A stretch of DNA of 64,000 nt from G025836975 sp040391135 (GTDB lineage: Bacteria; Pseudomonadota; Gammaproteobacteria; Burkholderiales; Burkholderiaceae_B), in assembly GCA_040391135.1 (NCBI GenBank), contig JBEBYL010000010.1, forward strand, positions 1 through 64,000. The letters run 5' to 3'. Positions within the stretch are counted from its first letter, which is position 1, and each line of letters begins with the position of its first letter. This document shows, one piece after another, positions 43,426 to 51,989 of the stretch. Under the pieces are notes generated by a model. It worked only from the letters and a program-made list of their open reading frames with translations, made no database searches and was not told the origin of the DNA. The position numbers and the translations under genes are program-made.

Positions 43426-43580
43426 TCTTGCGAAAAACAGCTATGTGTATAGTTATATGAGCATTTTTCGTGCCGAAAGTTCGAAATTCGCCCCGCTTAG
43501 CCTATAAAATCCTGGTTTCGGAACCACTGCAAGCTCGCCCCTTTTTCATGCCCCTGCCCGGGGTCACGGAGACCATCCCC

Positions 43581-44729
43581 ATGCTATTGAAGAAATTCGC
43601 CTGTTCAGCCGCCCTGCTTGCCCTGGCGGGAGTCTTTCCCGCCGCGGCACAGGTAAAAATAGGCGTGGTCACCTCGGCCACCGGCCCCACAGCCATGGTG
43701 GGCATCCCCCAAAAGAACACTGTTCCGCTATTGCCCGCCAAAATCGGCGATCTGACCGTGCAATACATATCGCTGGACGATGCCAGCGACCCGACCCAGA
43801 CCGTCACCGCCTTCAAGAAGCTGATCAGCGAGGAAAAGGTCGACGCCTTCATCGGCCCAACCGGTTCGCCCAATGCCATGGGCGTCATCCAGTTCGTGGC
43901 CGAATCGGGCACCCCCATGCTGGCGCCCGTAGGTACGGCAGCCGTCGTCCTGCCCATGACGCCGCAAAAGAAATGGGTATTCAAGACCACCCAGAACGAC
44001 GACATTATCGCCAAGGCCCTGGTCGGCCATATGGTCAAGGCGGGCGTCAAGACAGCCGGCTTCATCGGCTTTAACGATGCCTACGGCGAAAACTGGCTGA
44101 AGGTATTTACGGAATTGGCCAGAGCCCACGACATCAAGATCGTGGCGACCGAGCGCTACCAGCGCTCGGACAGTTCCGTTACGGGGCAGGCGCTGAAGGT
44201 CCTGTCGGCCAAACCCGATGCCGTCCTGATAGCCGGCACGGGCACGGCCGCGGTCCTGCCGCAGGCCACTCTGGCCAAACAAGGCTACAAGGGCCAAATC
44301 TACCAGACCCATGGCGCCGCGCTGCCCGCCTTCCTGAAGCTGGGCGGCAAAGACGTGGAAGGCACCATACTGGCCGCCGGCCTGATGCTGGTGCTGCCGG
44401 AGATCGCAGACAGCAATCCATCCAAGAAAATCGCCGAAGACTACGTTGCCCGCTACACCAAGATGTACGGCGAACGACCCGCCACCTTCGGCGCCAATGT
44501 ATTCGACGCCGGCCTGTTGCTGGAAAAGGCCATTCCGCAAGCGGCCAAGATCGCCAAGCCCGGAACCAAGGAGTTTCGCAGCGCCCTTCGCGACGCCCTG
44601 GAGAACACCCGCGAACTGGTCGCCACGCAAGGCGTCTATAGCATGACACCCGAGGACCACAGCGGCTTCGACGACCGTGGCCGCGAGCTGCTGACCGTGA
44701 AAAACGGCGAATGGCGCCTGCTTAAATAG
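43581..44729 (+). CDS. LivK-type branched-chain amino-acid/amide ABC substrate-binding protein
   Basis: A 382-residue periplasmic protein. ATG 43581 has GGAG 9 nt upstream and gives a Sec signal peptide (MLLKKFACSAALLALAGVFPAAAQ). The body is a type I periplasmic binding fold (KIGVVTSATGPTAMVGIPQKNTV, FIGPTGSPNAMGVI, FIGFNDAYGENW). No permease or ATPase of the Liv type is nearby, so it is an orphan binding protein. Ligand unknown. It converges with fghA, 15 bp apart. Confidence 0.9.
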   Translation: MLLKKFACSAALLALAGVFPAAAQVKIGVVTSATGPTAMVGIPQKNTVPLLPAKIGDLTVQYISLDDASDPTQTVTAFKKLISEEKVDAFIGPTGSPNAMGVIQFVAESGTPMLAPVGTAAVVLPMTPQKKWVFKTTQNDDIIAKALVGHMVKAGVKTAGFIGFNDAYGENWLKVFTELARAHDIKIVATERYQRSDSSVTGQALKVLSAKPDAVLIAGTGTAAVLPQATLAKQGYKGQIYQTHGAALPAFLKLGGKDVEGTILAAGLMLVLPEIADSNPSKKIAEDYVARYTKMYGERPATFGANVFDAGLLLEKAIPQAAKIAKPGTKEFRSALRDALENTRELVATQGVYSMTPEDHSGFDDRGRELLTVKNGEWRLLK

Positions 44730-44744
44730 CCAGGCACCCGCTGT

Positions 44745-45605
44745 TCAATCGGTGCCCAGGCGTTCCGCATGGAACGCCACATGGTCTTCGATAAACGTGG
44801 AAATGAAGTAGTAGCCATGGTCATAGCCGGCATGGCGGCGCATGACCAGAGGCTGCTGCGCCAGGGCGCAAGCCGCTTCAAAGGCCTCGGGATAGAGCTG
44901 TTCCTTCAGGAAATTGTCGGCCAGCCCCTGGTCGATCAGTATGCCTTTGGGAAAAGGGCGTTGCGATTGCTCCATCAGCAACGAGGCATCGTAGCCCGCC
45001 CACGCCTGCCGGTCGCTGCCCAGATAGGACGAAAATGCCTTTTCGCCCCAAGGGCAGCGCGACGGCGCGGCAATGGGCGCGAAGGCCGAGACCGATTGGA
45101 ACTTGGCGCGGTGGCGCTGAGCCAGCACCAGGGCGCCATGCCCGCCCATGGAATGGCCGAATAGGCCCACGCACGACGCATCGCCCGGCAACTGGCCGGT
45201 GACGATGCCGAAGAGCTCGTCCACCAAATAGCTTTCCATGCGGTAGTGTTCGCTCCAGGGCGCTTGCGTGGCATCCAGATAGAACCCCGCGCCTGTGCCG
45301 AAGTCCCAGTTATCGTCCTCGCCGGCTATGCCGGCCCCTCGCGGACTGGTATCGGGCGTGACCAGCATCAAGCCATGCTGCGCGGCGTAGCGCTGTGCGC
45401 CCGCCTTGATCATGAAGGTTTCCTCGGTGCAGGTCAGGCCGGCCAGGAAGAACAGCACCGGCACGCGGCCCTGCTCCGCCTGGGGCGGCAGGAAGACAGA
45501 GAATCGCATGGGCAGCCCTACGGCTTGCGAAGGATGGCGATAGTAGCGTTGCACCCCATCGAAGCAGCGATGCTCGCTGATCAGTTCCAGATTATTTTGC
45601 GGCAT
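44745..45605 (-). CDS. fghA: S-formylglutathione hydrolase
   Basis: A 286-residue esterase-D-type alpha/beta hydrolase. ATG 45605 has AAGGAGATG upstream. Nucleophile Ser lies in GHSMGGHGAL (about residues 145-154); LFFLAGLTCTEETF forms the oxyanion region, and the Asp and His are in DQGLADNF and GYDHGYYFI. It cleaves S-formylglutathione to formate and glutathione, the second step of formaldehyde detoxification after FrmA, 42 bp upstream on the same strand. Confidence 0.96.
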   Translation of the reverse strand: MPQNNLELISEHRCFDGVQRYYRHPSQAVGLPMRFSVFLPPQAEQGRVPVLFFLAGLTCTEETFMIKAGAQRYAAQHGLMLVTPDTSPRGAGIAGEDDNWDFGTGAGFYLDATQAPWSEHYRMESYLVDELFGIVTGQLPGDASCVGLFGHSMGGHGALVLAQRHRAKFQSVSAFAPIAAPSRCPWGEKAFSSYLGSDRQAWAGYDASLLMEQSQRPFPKGILIDQGLADNFLKEQLYPEAFEAACALAQQPLVMRRHAGYDHGYYFISTFIEDHVAFHAERLGTD

Positions 45606-45647
45606 GGCGGCATCTCCTTTTGCGGCGATTGCGTTCGGCACCCTGCA

Positions 45648-46754
45648 TCAGTACACCACCACGGACCGGATGGACTCGCCGCGCTTCATCAATTCGAAAC
45701 CTTCGTTGATCTGATCCAGGCGCAGGGTATGGGTAATGAGATCGTCGATATTGATCTTGCCGTCCATATACCAATCCACGATCTTGGGCACATCGGTGCG
45801 GCCGCGCGCGCCGCCGAAAGCGGATCCCTTCCATTCGCGTCCGGTTACCAGTTGGAAAGGCCGCGTGGAAATTTCGGCGCCCGCCTCGGCCACGCCGATG
45901 ATGATGGACTGGCCCCAGCCGCGATGGCAGCATTCCAGGGCCTGGCGCATGACCTTGGTATTGCCTATGCACTCGAAGGAGTAGTCGGCGCCGCCATCGG
46001 TCAGCTGGATGATGTGGTCGACAACGTTCTCGACTTCGTTCGGATTGATGAAATGGGTCATGCCGAACTTGCGCGCCATGGCCTCGCGCTCCGGGTTCAA
46101 GTCGACGCCGATGATCTTGTCGGCTCCCACCATCTTGGCGCCCTGGATGACATTCAAGCCGATGCCGCCCAGGCCGAACACCACCACATTGGCACCGGCT
46201 TCTACTTTGGCGGTGAAAAGCACCGCGCCCAGGCCGGTGGTGACCCCGCAGCCTATGTAGCAGACCTTGTCGAAAGGCGCGTCGCTGCGTATCTTGGCCA
46301 AGGCGATCTCGGGCACGACGATGTGGTTGGAAAAGGTTGACGTGCCCATGTAATGATGCACCGGCTTGCCGCCCACGGTGAAGCGCGAGGTGCCGTCGGG
46401 CATCAGGCCCTTGCCCTGGGTCGCGCGTATGGCCGTGCAAAGATTCGTCTTGCGCGACAGGCAGGATTTGCATTGGCGGCATTCGGGTGTGTACAGCGGG
46501 ATGACATGGTCACCCGCTTTCAGCGAACTGACGCCAGGGCCTGTTTCCAGCACCACGCCGGCCCCTTCATGCCCCAGTATCGACGGAAAAATGCCTTCCG
46601 GGTCGGCCCCGGACAGCGTGTAATAATCCGTATGGCAGATGCCGGTGGCCTTGATCTCGACCAATACTTCACCAGCCTTGGGACCCTGAAGCTCGACATC
46701 TTCAATAGTCAGTGGTTCGCCCGCCTTCCAGGCTATCGCCGCTTTCGTTTTCAT
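45648..46754 (-). CDS. frmA: S-(hydroxymethyl)glutathione dehydrogenase (class III ADH)
   Basis: A 368-residue Zn-dependent dehydrogenase. Catalytic Zn ligands are in ATGICHTDYYTLSG and GHEGAGVV; the structural Zn site is CRQCKSCLSRKTNLC (about 92-106). The NAD fold has GLGGIGLNVIQGAKM near 195. It oxidises the spontaneous formaldehyde-glutathione adduct to S-formylglutathione. It forms a two-gene unit with fghA. No FrmR-type regulator is adjacent. Confidence 0.97.
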   Translation of the reverse strand: MKTKAAIAWKAGEPLTIEDVELQGPKAGEVLVEIKATGICHTDYYTLSGADPEGIFPSILGHEGAGVVLETGPGVSSLKAGDHVIPLYTPECRQCKSCLSRKTNLCTAIRATQGKGLMPDGTSRFTVGGKPVHHYMGTSTFSNHIVVPEIALAKIRSDAPFDKVCYIGCGVTTGLGAVLFTAKVEAGANVVVFGLGGIGLNVIQGAKMVGADKIIGVDLNPEREAMARKFGMTHFINPNEVENVVDHIIQLTDGGADYSFECIGNTKVMRQALECCHRGWGQSIIIGVAEAGAEISTRPFQLVTGREWKGSAFGGARGRTDVPKIVDWYMDGKINIDDLITHTLRLDQINEGFELMKRGESIRSVVVY

Positions 46755-46835
46755 ACCATACTCCTGATTACTGTTTAAACGCGGCGGCCGCCGTCCGCCT
46801 GGACCGCGCCGCCAGGACGATGTTAAACGATAAAC

Positions 46836-48065
46836 TCAGTATTCCGACGATTTCCCGGTCAGGGCCACGCCGGCACGCAGCATGAAATAGGAAAACGCAT
46901 CCACCCAGCGGCCCAGCCAGCTGCGCCGCTGCAATTGCTCTTCGGTGACGCGTTCGGCGTCGCCATGCATTTCCTCCTCGATGGCCGCCTTCAGCTCGTC
47001 GGCGAATTGCGCATCCTGCACGAAGACGTTGGCCTCGCGGGCCAGCAGCAGACTGAAAGGATCCAGGTTGGACGAACCGACCATGGCGCAGCGGTCGACG
47101 ACGGCTACCTTGGCATGCAGGTAGCTGGCCATGTATTCATAGATTTCTATGCCGTCGTCCAGCAACTGGCAGTACATATAGCGGCAGGCTCGATACTGCA
47201 TGGGATATTCGGAACGCCCCTGCAACAGCAAACGCACCTTCACGCCGCGTTGCGCCGCATCCTGCAATGCCTTGCGCAAGCGCCGGCCCGGAAAAAAATA
47301 GGCATTGGCGATCAGGATGTCGCTTTCGGCTCTTGCCATGGTTGCCAGGTACACATCCTCGATGGTCTGGCGAAACCGGATATTGTCGCGCAGCAGCAGG
47401 GCCGCCCGCCGCCCCGGGTTGAAGGTGGGCGGTGTTTCCTTCTCCCGGGCCTTGCGCCACTCGCTCAGATGCGTCAGCCGCCGATAGAACGCAGCCCAGT
47501 CGTCGCGCCGGCGCCAAGCCATGCGCAGCCACAGGGCGCGCTGCGCCCGGGCGGCGTCGGCGACAATAGGGCCTTGCAGGCGCACGGCGAAATCAAAGCG
47601 CGGCTTCGGTCCCTGGCCATCGTCGGGCACATCGACGTAGTCATCCAGCACATTGATGCCGCCCACGAAAGCAATGGCGCCATCGACCACCGTCACCTTG
47701 CGGTGCAGCCGACGCAAGCGCCGCAGATTGAAACGCACAGCCCGCAGGCCCGCGGGTTCGGGCCGGTAGATGCGGTATTGGGCGCCCATCTCCGCCAGCT
47801 TGCGCGCGATGGCCGGAGCCTGCTCCTGGCTGCCGAAGCCGTCGATGACGACGCGTACCTTCACACCCCGGGCGCAGGCGCGGCGCAAATGGTCCAGGAC
47901 CCGCAATCCGGTCCGGTCCAGACTGAAAATATAGGTTTCCAGATGCACCTGGCGTTGCGCGGCGTCGATCGCCTCGCATAGCGCGGGAAAGAATTCGCCG
48001 CCGTTATGCAGCAGATCGATCCGGTTGCCTTCGCGCCAGGTCAGGCGCAGTTCTTTCGAAGCCAT
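46836..48065 (-). CDS. clsB: Cardiolipin synthase B-type phospholipase D protein
   Basis: A 409-residue protein. ATG 48065 (MASKELRLTW) is chosen since the PLD fold starts right after. Two HKD motifs are intact: LHRKVTVVDG (His121) and LHAKVAVVDR (His317). There is no N-terminal membrane helix, as in E. coli ClsB (YbhO). It condenses phosphatidyl donors to cardiolipin. It lies 46 bp downstream of an EEP-family gene, mirroring the E. coli ybhO-ybhP pair. Confidence 0.93.
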   Translation of the reverse strand: MASKELRLTWREGNRIDLLHNGGEFFPALCEAIDAAQRQVHLETYIFSLDRTGLRVLDHLRRACARGVKVRVVIDGFGSQEQAPAIARKLAEMGAQYRIYRPEPAGLRAVRFNLRRLRRLHRKVTVVDGAIAFVGGINVLDDYVDVPDDGQGPKPRFDFAVRLQGPIVADAARAQRALWLRMAWRRRDDWAAFYRRLTHLSEWRKAREKETPPTFNPGRRAALLLRDNIRFRQTIEDVYLATMARAESDILIANAYFFPGRRLRKALQDAAQRGVKVRLLLQGRSEYPMQYRACRYMYCQLLDDGIEIYEYMASYLHAKVAVVDRCAMVGSSNLDPFSLLLAREANVFVQDAQFADELKAAIEEEMHGDAERVTEEQLQRRSWLGRWVDAFSYFMLRAGVALTGKSSEY

Positions 48066-48111
48066 GTCCGCCTTCCCGGCCTTGGCCGCGTCGCGCTGCT
48101 GACAATGCCGA

Positions 48112-48969
48112 TCATGGCAGCTCCAACTCGGCGAACAAGGGTGCATGGTCGGATATTTGCCGCCAGGGCAAGCCATGCAGCACACGCGCCTTGCGCACGG
48201 CGAAACCTCGTTGATAGATGCGGTCCAACCGCAGCCACGGGAATGCCGCTGGAAAAGTCCGCGGCGGCGGCGTCAGGCGCGCCGCACCGTTGACACCCAG
48301 TTCATGCACCTTCTGGGCCAGCGGCAAGGGCCGCAGCGGGTTGCGCAGGCTATTGCGCAAGCGCGCCACCGAATGGCGCAGCTTGCGCGGCTCCATATCG
48401 TCTTGCGGTGCGATGGCGAATACTTCGTACAGCCCCAATTGCTGAACGAACAAAGGCGCAAGCCGGTTGTTCCAGTCATTGAAATCGCCCGCGATCAGCA
48501 TGGGTTCGCCCTCGGGCACCAGGCGCCGGATGCGCTCGACCAATGCGCCAACCTGACGCGAACGTCCGCCCGCGAACAGGCCCAGATGGACGACCAGGCA
48601 ATGCACCGGCACGCCCTGGACTTCGACCAGCGCGTGCAGCAGCCCGCGCTGCTCCAGCTTATGGTCGGAAATATCCTGGTTCTCGTGCTGCAGTATGGGA
48701 AAGCGCGACAACAGGGCGTTGCCGTGGTCGGTGTGCGGCCGCACCGCATTGCATCCGTAAGCGGTATGCATGCAAAGGGCCGCGCCCAGCGATTCGTGCT
48801 GGGCATCCAGACTGATGCGCTGTTCGTTGCGGCCCTGGACCTCTTGCAGGAAAAGCAGGTCGGGGCGCAATCCGTACAAGCCAAGGCGCAAGTCCGACAA
48901 CGATTCACGACTGCCCGTTGCCGAACGGCCCTTGTGGATGTTGTAGCTTACGACCCGGATGACCGACAC
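48112..48969 (-). CDS. Endonuclease/exonuclease/phosphatase family protein (YbhP-like)
   Basis: A 285-residue EEP-fold protein with RVVSYNIHKG (N-terminal Asn motif), LFLQEVQG (metal Glu, about residue 42), LIAGDFNDWN (catalytic Asp/Asn, about 160) and the C-terminal ISDHAPLFAEL (catalytic His). It lies between aspS and clsB on the same strand, 19 bp after aspS. Its conserved pairing with clsB suggests a lipid-head-group phosphodiesterase role, which is inference. Confidence 0.9.
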   Translation of the reverse strand: MSVIRVVSYNIHKGRSATGSRESLSDLRLGLYGLRPDLLFLQEVQGRNEQRISLDAQHESLGAALCMHTAYGCNAVRPHTDHGNALLSRFPILQHENQDISDHKLEQRGLLHALVEVQGVPVHCLVVHLGLFAGGRSRQVGALVERIRRLVPEGEPMLIAGDFNDWNNRLAPLFVQQLGLYEVFAIAPQDDMEPRKLRHSVARLRNSLRNPLRPLPLAQKVHELGVNGAARLTPPPRTFPAAFPWLRLDRIYQRGFAVRKARVLHGLPWRQISDHAPLFAELELP

Positions 48970-48988
48970 GACCCCTCCTTTGTTGCTC

Positions 48989-50782
48989 CTACTTTACCTC
49001 GGTATTGCGCAGGCGGATATGCAGCTCGCGCAGTTGCTTCTCGTCAACGGCGGACGGCGCTTGCGTCAGCAGACACTGTGCGCGCTGCGTCTTGGGGAAG
49101 GCGATGACATCGCGTATGGATTCGGCGCCCGCCATCATGGTCACCAGGCGATCCAGGCCGAACGCCACCCCGCCATGCGGAGGCGCCCCGTATTGCAAGG
49201 CATCGAGCAGGAAGCCGAACTTGTTGCGCGCTTCTTCCGCACCGATGTCCAAGGCGCGGAACACCTTGCTCTGGATCTCGGCGCGATGGATACGGACCGA
49301 GCCGCCGCCCACTTCCCAACCGTTCAGAACCATGTCGTAGGCTTTGGCCAGGGCCTGGCTGGGATCGGTCGCCAGGAAGTCCTCGTGGCCGTCCTTGGGG
49401 CTGGTAAAGGGATGGTGTGCCGCGAAGTAGCGGCCTTCTTCCTCGTCGTACTCGAACATGGGGAAGTCCACGACCCACAAGGGTTTCCAGCCGGCTTCGA
49501 ACAGGCCGCCCTGCTTGCCGAATTCGCTGTGGCCGATCTTGACGCGCAGCGCGCCAATGGCATCGTTTACGACCTTGGCCTTGTCGGCCCCGAAGAAAAT
49601 CAGGTCGCCGCTTTGAGCGCCGGTACGCTCGATCAGCTTGGCCAAGGCATCGACGTGGATATTCTTGACGATAGGCGATTGCAGGCCATCCGGAATGGAA
49701 GCGGCGTCGTTGACCTTGATGTAGGCCAGGCCTTTGGCGCCATAGATACCCACGAACTTGGTGTAGGCATCGATCTCGCTGCGGGGCATGCTGGCGCCGC
49801 CCGGAATACGCAAGGCCACCACGCGGCTGGCCGGATCGTTCGCAGGCGCCGAAAACACCTTGAAATCGACATCCTCCATCAGGTCGCCGATGTCGACGAA
49901 CTCCAGCTTGACGCGAAGGTCGGGCTTGTCCGAGCCATAACGGCGCATGGCTTCTTCCCAGGTCATCGTCGGGAAAGACGCGGGCAGCTCCACTTTTTGC
50001 ACATTGGCAAAAACGTGGCGGATCATGCCTTCGAAAATTTCGCGTATCTGCTCTTCGTTCAGGAAGGATGTTTCGCAATCGATCTGGGTGAACTCGGGCT
50101 GGCGATCGGCGCGCAGGTCTTCATCGCGGAAGCATTTCGTTATCTGATAGTAGCGGTCGAAGCCCGAGACCATCAGCATCTGCTTGAACAACTGGGGCGA
50201 TTGCGGCAAGGCGAAGAACTGGCCTTCGTTCACACGGGAAGGCACCAGGTAGTCGCGCGCGCCTTCAGGCGTGCTTTTGGTAAGCATGGGCGTTTCGATA
50301 TCGATGAAGCCCAGATTGTCCAAATACTTGCGCACCTCTATGGAAACCCGATAGCGCAGCATCAGGTTGTGCTGCATCTGCGGGCGCCGCAAATCGAGCA
50401 CGCGATGCGTCAGCCTTGTGGTTTCCGACAGATTGTCATCGTCCAGCTGGAAGGGCGGCGTGATCGATGCATTCAGCACTTCGATTTCGCGGCACAGCAC
50501 TTCGACCTCGCCGGACTTCAGTTCCGGATTGCTGGTGCCTGCGGGACGCAGCCGCACCAGGCCGGTCACGCGCACGCAGAATTCATTGCGTATGTGCTCG
50601 GCGGTGGAGAAGGCCTTGACGTTGTCCGGGTCGACTACGATCTGGGCAAGCCCCGCGCGATCGCGCAGGTCGATGAAAATCACCCCTCCGTGGTCGCGGC
50701 GGCGATGAACCCAGCCAAACAAGGTGACTGTTTGGTCAAGATGTTCTTTACTGACCTCGCCGGTATAGCAGGTACGCATCAA
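48989..50782 (-). CDS. aspS: Aspartyl-tRNA synthetase
   Basis: A 597-residue class II synthetase: N-terminal OB-fold anticodon domain (VTLFGWVHRRRDHGGVIFIDLRDR), motif 2 (DRYYQITKCFRDEDLRADRQPEFTQ region), a GAD insertion domain (about 290-410) and motif 3 near the C-terminus (GLDRLVTMMAG). Bacteria of this group often use a non-discriminating enzyme for Asp and Asn tRNAs; that cannot be decided here. It is the central gene of the fmdB-DUF502-aspS-EEP-clsB run. Confidence 0.98.
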   Translation of the reverse strand: MMRTCYTGEVSKEHLDQTVTLFGWVHRRRDHGGVIFIDLRDRAGLAQIVVDPDNVKAFSTAEHIRNEFCVRVTGLVRLRPAGTSNPELKSGEVEVLCREIEVLNASITPPFQLDDDNLSETTRLTHRVLDLRRPQMQHNLMLRYRVSIEVRKYLDNLGFIDIETPMLTKSTPEGARDYLVPSRVNEGQFFALPQSPQLFKQMLMVSGFDRYYQITKCFRDEDLRADRQPEFTQIDCETSFLNEEQIREIFEGMIRHVFANVQKVELPASFPTMTWEEAMRRYGSDKPDLRVKLEFVDIGDLMEDVDFKVFSAPANDPASRVVALRIPGGASMPRSEIDAYTKFVGIYGAKGLAYIKVNDAASIPDGLQSPIVKNIHVDALAKLIERTGAQSGDLIFFGADKAKVVNDAIGALRVKIGHSEFGKQGGLFEAGWKPLWVVDFPMFEYDEEEGRYFAAHHPFTSPKDGHEDFLATDPSQALAKAYDMVLNGWEVGGGSVRIHRAEIQSKVFRALDIGAEEARNKFGFLLDALQYGAPPHGGVAFGLDRLVTMMAGAESIRDVIAFPKTQRAQCLLTQAPSAVDEKQLRELHIRLRNTEVK

Positions 50783-50817
50783 GGATTACTCCGTATCTAA
50801 AATTCTTGTAAATAAAA

Positions 50818-51534
50818 TCAGGGCCGGTCGTTGCCGGACGAGTCCGCATCCTGAGCCGCATCGATGCGCTGCGCCGCTTCGACCACCGATACCGCCTCAT
50901 GGCCTGCTTCCAGCGCCTTGACCGACCCGGGAGCCACGACGCCCATGGAAACAATGTACTTCAACGCCGCGTCGACGCTCATGTCCAGCATTTGCACGTC
51001 GTCGCGAGGCATCATCAGGAAAAAACCCGATGTCGGGTTGGGCGTGGTCGGAACATACACACTGACAAAATCGTTGCCCAGTTTTTCCGCCACCTCGCCG
51101 CTCGGTGCGCCGGTCAGGAAGGCAATGGTCCAGGATCCCTGCCTGGGGTACTGCACCAGCACCGCTTCGCGGAATGCCTGGCCGTTGGGCGCAAGCACGG
51201 TATCGCTGACTTGCTTGACCGAATTATAGATGGAGCGCACCAGCGGGATGCGGCCAAGCAGCTGTTCCCAGCGTTCCACCAGGGCGCGGCCCAGGAAATT
51301 GGCGCCCAGCAGGCCGGTAAGCAGCACGACCGCCAGCACCAGCACCAGTTGAAAGCCCGGGATGCGATAGCCGAACAGCGACTGCGACGACAAGAATGCC
51401 GGCACGACGCTTTCCAGCGTGCCGATCAGCAAGGCGATGACCCAGACGGTAATGATCAAGGGTATCCAGATCAGCAGCCCGGTAATGAAGTAGCGTTTAA
51501 AAAAACGCATTCGACTCTGCTGCGGCGCGGTCAC
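50818..51534 (-). CDS. DUF502 family membrane protein
   Basis: A 238-residue inner-membrane protein. GTG 51534 overlaps the fmdB stop; ATG 51510 (MRFFKRYFITGLLIW) is an alternative and matches the usual DUF502 N-terminus. Two membrane helices (about 13-33 and 60-80) precede a conserved soluble part (LVRSIYNSVKQVSDTVL, TGFFLMMPRDDVQMLDMSVDAALKYI-like). Function unknown. It is a constant neighbour of fmdB and aspS in Burkholderiales. Confidence 0.92.
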   Translation of the reverse strand: MTAPQQSRMRFFKRYFITGLLIWIPLIITVWVIALLIGTLESVVPAFLSSQSLFGYRIPGFQLVLVLAVVLLTGLLGANFLGRALVERWEQLLGRIPLVRSIYNSVKQVSDTVLAPNGQAFREAVLVQYPRQGSWTIAFLTGAPSGEVAEKLGNDFVSVYVPTTPNPTSGFFLMMPRDDVQMLDMSVDAALKYIVSMGVVAPGSVKALEAGHEAVSVVEAAQRIDAAQDADSSGNDRP

Positions 51535-51833
51535 GAGGACGCCGTGCCGGCCGGCGGCGCGGCAGGCGCGCTGGCGGCGGTGCCGCTGGTAGAGCCTGCG
51601 CTGGCTGGCGCTTCAGAAGATGCGGCGGGCTTGGCGCCCGACGTGCCGCCATTATTGCGAAAATCGGTTACATACCAGCCTGAGCCCTTCAATTGAAAGC
51701 CGGCAGCGGTCACCTGCTTGGCATAGGTGCTTTGCCCGCATTCGGGGCAATCCGTCAGGACAGGGTCGGAAATCTTTCGCAGCACGTCCTGCGCATGTCC
51801 GCAGGCGCTGCATTTGTAAGCATAAATAGGCAC
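51531..51833 (-). CDS. FmdB-type zinc-ribbon protein
   Basis: A 100-residue protein starting at GTG 51833 (V/M-PIYAYKCSACGH). Two CxxC knuckles (CSACG and CPECG, about residues 9-12 and 30-34) form a zinc ribbon. The C-terminal 40 residues are Ala/Pro/Ser-rich and disordered. FmdB proteins are putative regulators or RNA-related; function unknown. It is the first gene of the aspS unit. Confidence 0.9.
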   Translation of the reverse strand: MPIYAYKCSACGHAQDVLRKISDPVLTDCPECGQSTYAKQVTAAGFQLKGSGWYVTDFRNNGGTSGAKPAASSEAPASAGSTSGTAASAPAAPPAGTASS

Positions 51834-51909
51834 GAGAAAATCCCAAGAAGAAATGTCTAAGGAACAACCGCTATAAGCCGTCCGCCGTGCAGGAACGGAT
51901 AAAACGCGG

Positions 51910-51955
51910 CCAAGCGCCAAAAACGGCTAATTTTAGCCGTTTTTGGCGCTTGGCA
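51910..51955. terminator. 46-bp near-continuous perfect inverted repeat
   Basis: Two perfectly complementary 22-nt arms (51910-51931 and 51934-51955) are separated by only TT. Inside lie an A5 run on the left and a T5 run on the right flanking a GC stem (CGGCTAA/TTAGCCG), the form of a bidirectional terminator. It sits downstream of the Na+/H+ antiporter gene and upstream of fmdB. Confidence 0.75.
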
Positions 51956-51989
51956 CCGGCTGCGGACAGGCCAGTGGCTGAAAACTATC

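Noticed and set aside
48959..50800. 613-codon open frame antisense to aspS
   Set aside because: It lies fully opposite the certain aspS gene and has no recognisable domain.
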